From contig NZ_SOMG01000016.1 of the NCBI RefSeq assembly GCF_004402045.1, positions 1 to 64,000 of the forward strand: 64,000 nucleotides of DNA, written 5' to 3'. The first letter of the stretch is position 1; each line of letters starts with the position of its first letter. The position numbers and the translations under genes were made by a program. This document shows, in pieces, positions 62,339 through 64,000 of the stretch. Below the pieces are notes generated by a model. It had not been told where the DNA came from, did no database searches, and saw only the letters and a list, made by a program, of their open reading frames with translations. This DNA is from Lelliottia nimipressuralis (GTDB lineage: Bacteria; Pseudomonadota; Gammaproteobacteria; Enterobacterales; Enterobacteriaceae).

Positions 62339-62919
62339 TGTCTACGCTCCTTTATCTGCACGGCTTCAACAGCTCGCCGCGTTCCGCAAAAGCGACACAG
62401 TTTCGCCAGTGGCTGAGCGAGCATCACCCCGATGTTGAGATGATCATCCCGCAACTGCCGCCTTATCCGGCCCAGGCCGCGGAGATGCTGGAATCTATCG
62501 TGCTTGAGCACGGCGGGGAAACGTTCGGTGTGGTCGGCTCATCGCTGGGCGGGTATTACGCCACCTGGCTCTCGCAATGCTTCATGCTGCCCGCCGTAGT
62601 GGTTAATCCAGCGGTGCGGCCATTTGAGCTGCTGCGGGACTTTCTTGGCGAAAACGAGAACCCCTACACCGGCCAGCAATATGTGCTAGAGTCACGCCAT
62701 ATTTACGATCTCAAAGTTATGCAGGTCGACCCGCTTGAGGCGCCGGATCTTATCTGGCTGCTGCAACAGACGGGAGATGAAGTGCTGGATTACCGCCAGG
62801 CAGTGGCGTATTACGCATCCTGCCGCCAGACTATAGAAGAGGGCGGAAACCATGCTTTCACGGGCTTTGAGAATCATTTCACCCAGATTGTCGATTTTCT
62901 TGGACTGCACAGCCACTGA
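62338..62919 (+). CDS. yqiA: Esterase YqiA
   Basis: The 193-residue alpha/beta hydrolase (UPF0227) has [20 protein letters not shown] and the nucleophile elbow [20 protein letters not shown] (GxSxG). The late [12 protein letters not shown] carries the catalytic His. The ATG overlaps the cpdA stop (TGATG), so they are coupled. Confidence 0.96.
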   Translation: MSTLLYLHGFNSSPRSAKATQFRQWLSEHHPDVEMIIPQLPPYPAQAAEMLESIVLEHGGETFGVVGSSLGGYYATWLSQCFMLPAVVVNPAVRPFELLRDFLGENENPYTGQQYVLESRHIYDLKVMQVDPLEAPDLIWLLQQTGDEVLDYRQAVAYYASCRQTIEEGGNHAFTGFENHFTQIVDFLGLHSH

Positions 62920-62947
62920 CAATCAATGCGAATTGCTAGTTTAAATC

Positions 62948-64000
62948 ATGACGCAAACCTATAACGCTGATGCCATTGAGGTCCTCACCGGGCTTGAGCC
63001 GGTTCGCCGCCGCCCGGGGATGTACACCGATACGACGCGCCCAAATCATCTGGGCCAGGAAGTTATTGATAACAGTGTGGACGAAGCGCTGGCTGGCCAT
63101 GCCAAACGCGTTGACGTTATCCTGCATGCCGATCAGTCGCTGGAAGTCATCGACGACGGGCGCGGCATGCCGGTGGATATCCACCCGGAAGAGGGTGTAC
63201 CTGCCGTTGAGCTGATCCTCTGTCGTCTGCATGCGGGCGGTAAGTTCTCCAACAAAAACTACCAGTTCTCCGGTGGTTTGCACGGCGTGGGCATTTCCGT
63301 CGTCAACGCCCTGTCCAAACGCGTGGAAGTGAACGTCCGTCGCGACGGCCAGATCTATAACATCGCGTTTGAAAATGGCGATAAGGTGCAGGATCTGCAG
63401 GTTGTCGGCACGTGCGGTAAACGCAATACCGGGACCAGCGTCCACTTCTGGCCTGATGAAAGCTTCTTCGACAGCCCGCGCTTTTCCGTTTCTCGCCTGA
63501 CGCACCTGCTGAAAGCCAAAGCGGTGCTGTGTCCGGGCGTGGAAATTACCTTTAAAGATCACGTCAACAATACCGAGCAGAGCTGGCGCTATGAAGATGG
63601 TCTTAACGACTATCTGTGCGAAGCGGTGAACGGCCTGCCGACGCTGCCGGAAAAACCGTTCGTCGGTAATTTCACCGGTGACACCGAAGCGGTGGACTGG
63701 GCGCTGCTGTGGCTGCCGGAAGGCGGCGAGCTGCTGACCGAAAGCTACGTCAACCTGATCCCGACCATGCTCGGCGGTACCCACGTCAACGGCCTGCGTC
63801 AGGGGCTGCTGGATGCGATGCGCGAGTTCTGTGAATACCGCAATATCCTGCCACGCGGCGTGAAGCTGTCGGCGGAAGATATCTGGGACCGTTGCGCCTA
63901 CGTGCTTTCCGTGAAGATGCAGGATCCGCAGTTTGCCGGTCAGACCAAAGAGCGCCTCTCTTCACGTCAGTGCGCGGCGTTTGTCTCCGGCGTGGTGAAA
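62948..64000 (+). CDS. parE: Topoisomerase IV subunit B ParE, 5' part
   Basis: The first 351 codons of ParE (about 630 in the family) are present; the window end cuts the gene. The GHKL ATPase features are visible: VIDNSVDEALAGHAKRVDVI, VIDDGRGMPVDIHPEEGVPA and SGGLHGVGISVVNALSKRVE. It decatenates daughter chromosomes with ParC. It closes the nudF cluster in the E. coli order. Confidence 0.97.
   Translation, partial: MTQTYNADAIEVLTGLEPVRRRPGMYTDTTRPNHLGQEVIDNSVDEALAGHAKRVDVILHADQSLEVIDDGRGMPVDIHPEEGVPAVELILCRLHAGGKFSNKNYQFSGGLHGVGISVVNALSKRVEVNVRRDGQIYNIAFENGDKVQDLQVVGTCGKRNTGTSVHFWPDESFFDSPRFSVSRLTHLLKAKAVLCPGVEITFKDHVNNTEQSWRYEDGLNDYLCEAVNGLPTLPEKPFVGNFTGDTEAVDWALLWLPEGGELLTESYVNLIPTMLGGTHVNGLRQGLLDAMREFCEYRNILPRGVKLSAEDIWDRCAYVLSVKMQDPQFAGQTKERLSSRQCAAFVSGVVK

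Overview
The window is enterobacterial chromosome, most likely Enterobacter or a close relative. The housekeeping genes are near-identical in order and protein sequence to the E. coli mug-rpoD-dnaG-rpsU-tsaD and plsY-folB-uppP-cca-ygiM-ygiF-glnE-hldE-ubiK-ribB-ygiL/yqiGHI-zupT-ygiD-ygiCB-tolC-nudF-yqiB-cpdA-yqiA-parE regions. A urease operon and an MFS transporter sit between tsaD and plsY, where E. coli K-12 has the ttd genes. REP/BIME palindromes of enterobacterial type are scattered through this part. Region 1 (1-15121) is the right part of a P2/186-type prophage. It starts inside the replication gene A, at a perfect fold-back palindrome that looks like a contig end or chimera. A LexA box and a Tum-like (DinI-family) antirepressor follow. 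Then, instead of cos and the head genes Q, P, O, N, M and L, the sequence goes straight to tail gene X, a four-gene lysis cassette (holin, SAR endolysin, Rz/Rz1-type spanin), tail genes R, V, W, J, I, H, G, FI, FII, E/E', T, U, D and the late activator ogr. S is also absent. Every remaining tail and lysis frame is open, so this is a head-less, SOS-controlled contractile-tail cassette. It is either a decaying prophage or, more interestingly, a candidate R-type tailocin. Region 2 (15122-25147) is a second, different P2/186-type element in tandem. It is bounded by a 47-bp direct repeat made of the 3' part of tRNA ileX (15122-15168 and 25101-25147). It is heavily eroded: int carries an amber codon, cox is fused in frame to the end of tail gene R by a deletion, and tail gene V is cut by an IS3-family element that lacks a target duplication and ends inside a serine-recombinase gene. 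Three intact AT-rich genes on the minus strand survive at phage 'moron' positions: an unknown 303-aa gene beside att, a TIR/nucleoside-deoxyribosyltransferase-like gene between int and cI, and a 583-aa HEPN-like gene between S and V. A CI-type repressor and three small unknown genes survive too. This looks like a prophage wreck kept for its cargo. Region 3 (25101-64000) is conserved core genome: ileX, mug, the sigma-70/primase/S21 macromolecular synthesis operon, tsaD, ureDABCEJFG, an MFS transporter, lipid, folate and cell-wall genes, an FMN riboswitch ahead of ribB, a ygiL-yqiGHI chaperone-usher fimbrial operon, zupT with a Fur-box-like site, tolC, and the nudF-yqiB-cpdA-yqiA-parE cluster. 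parE is cut by the window end.
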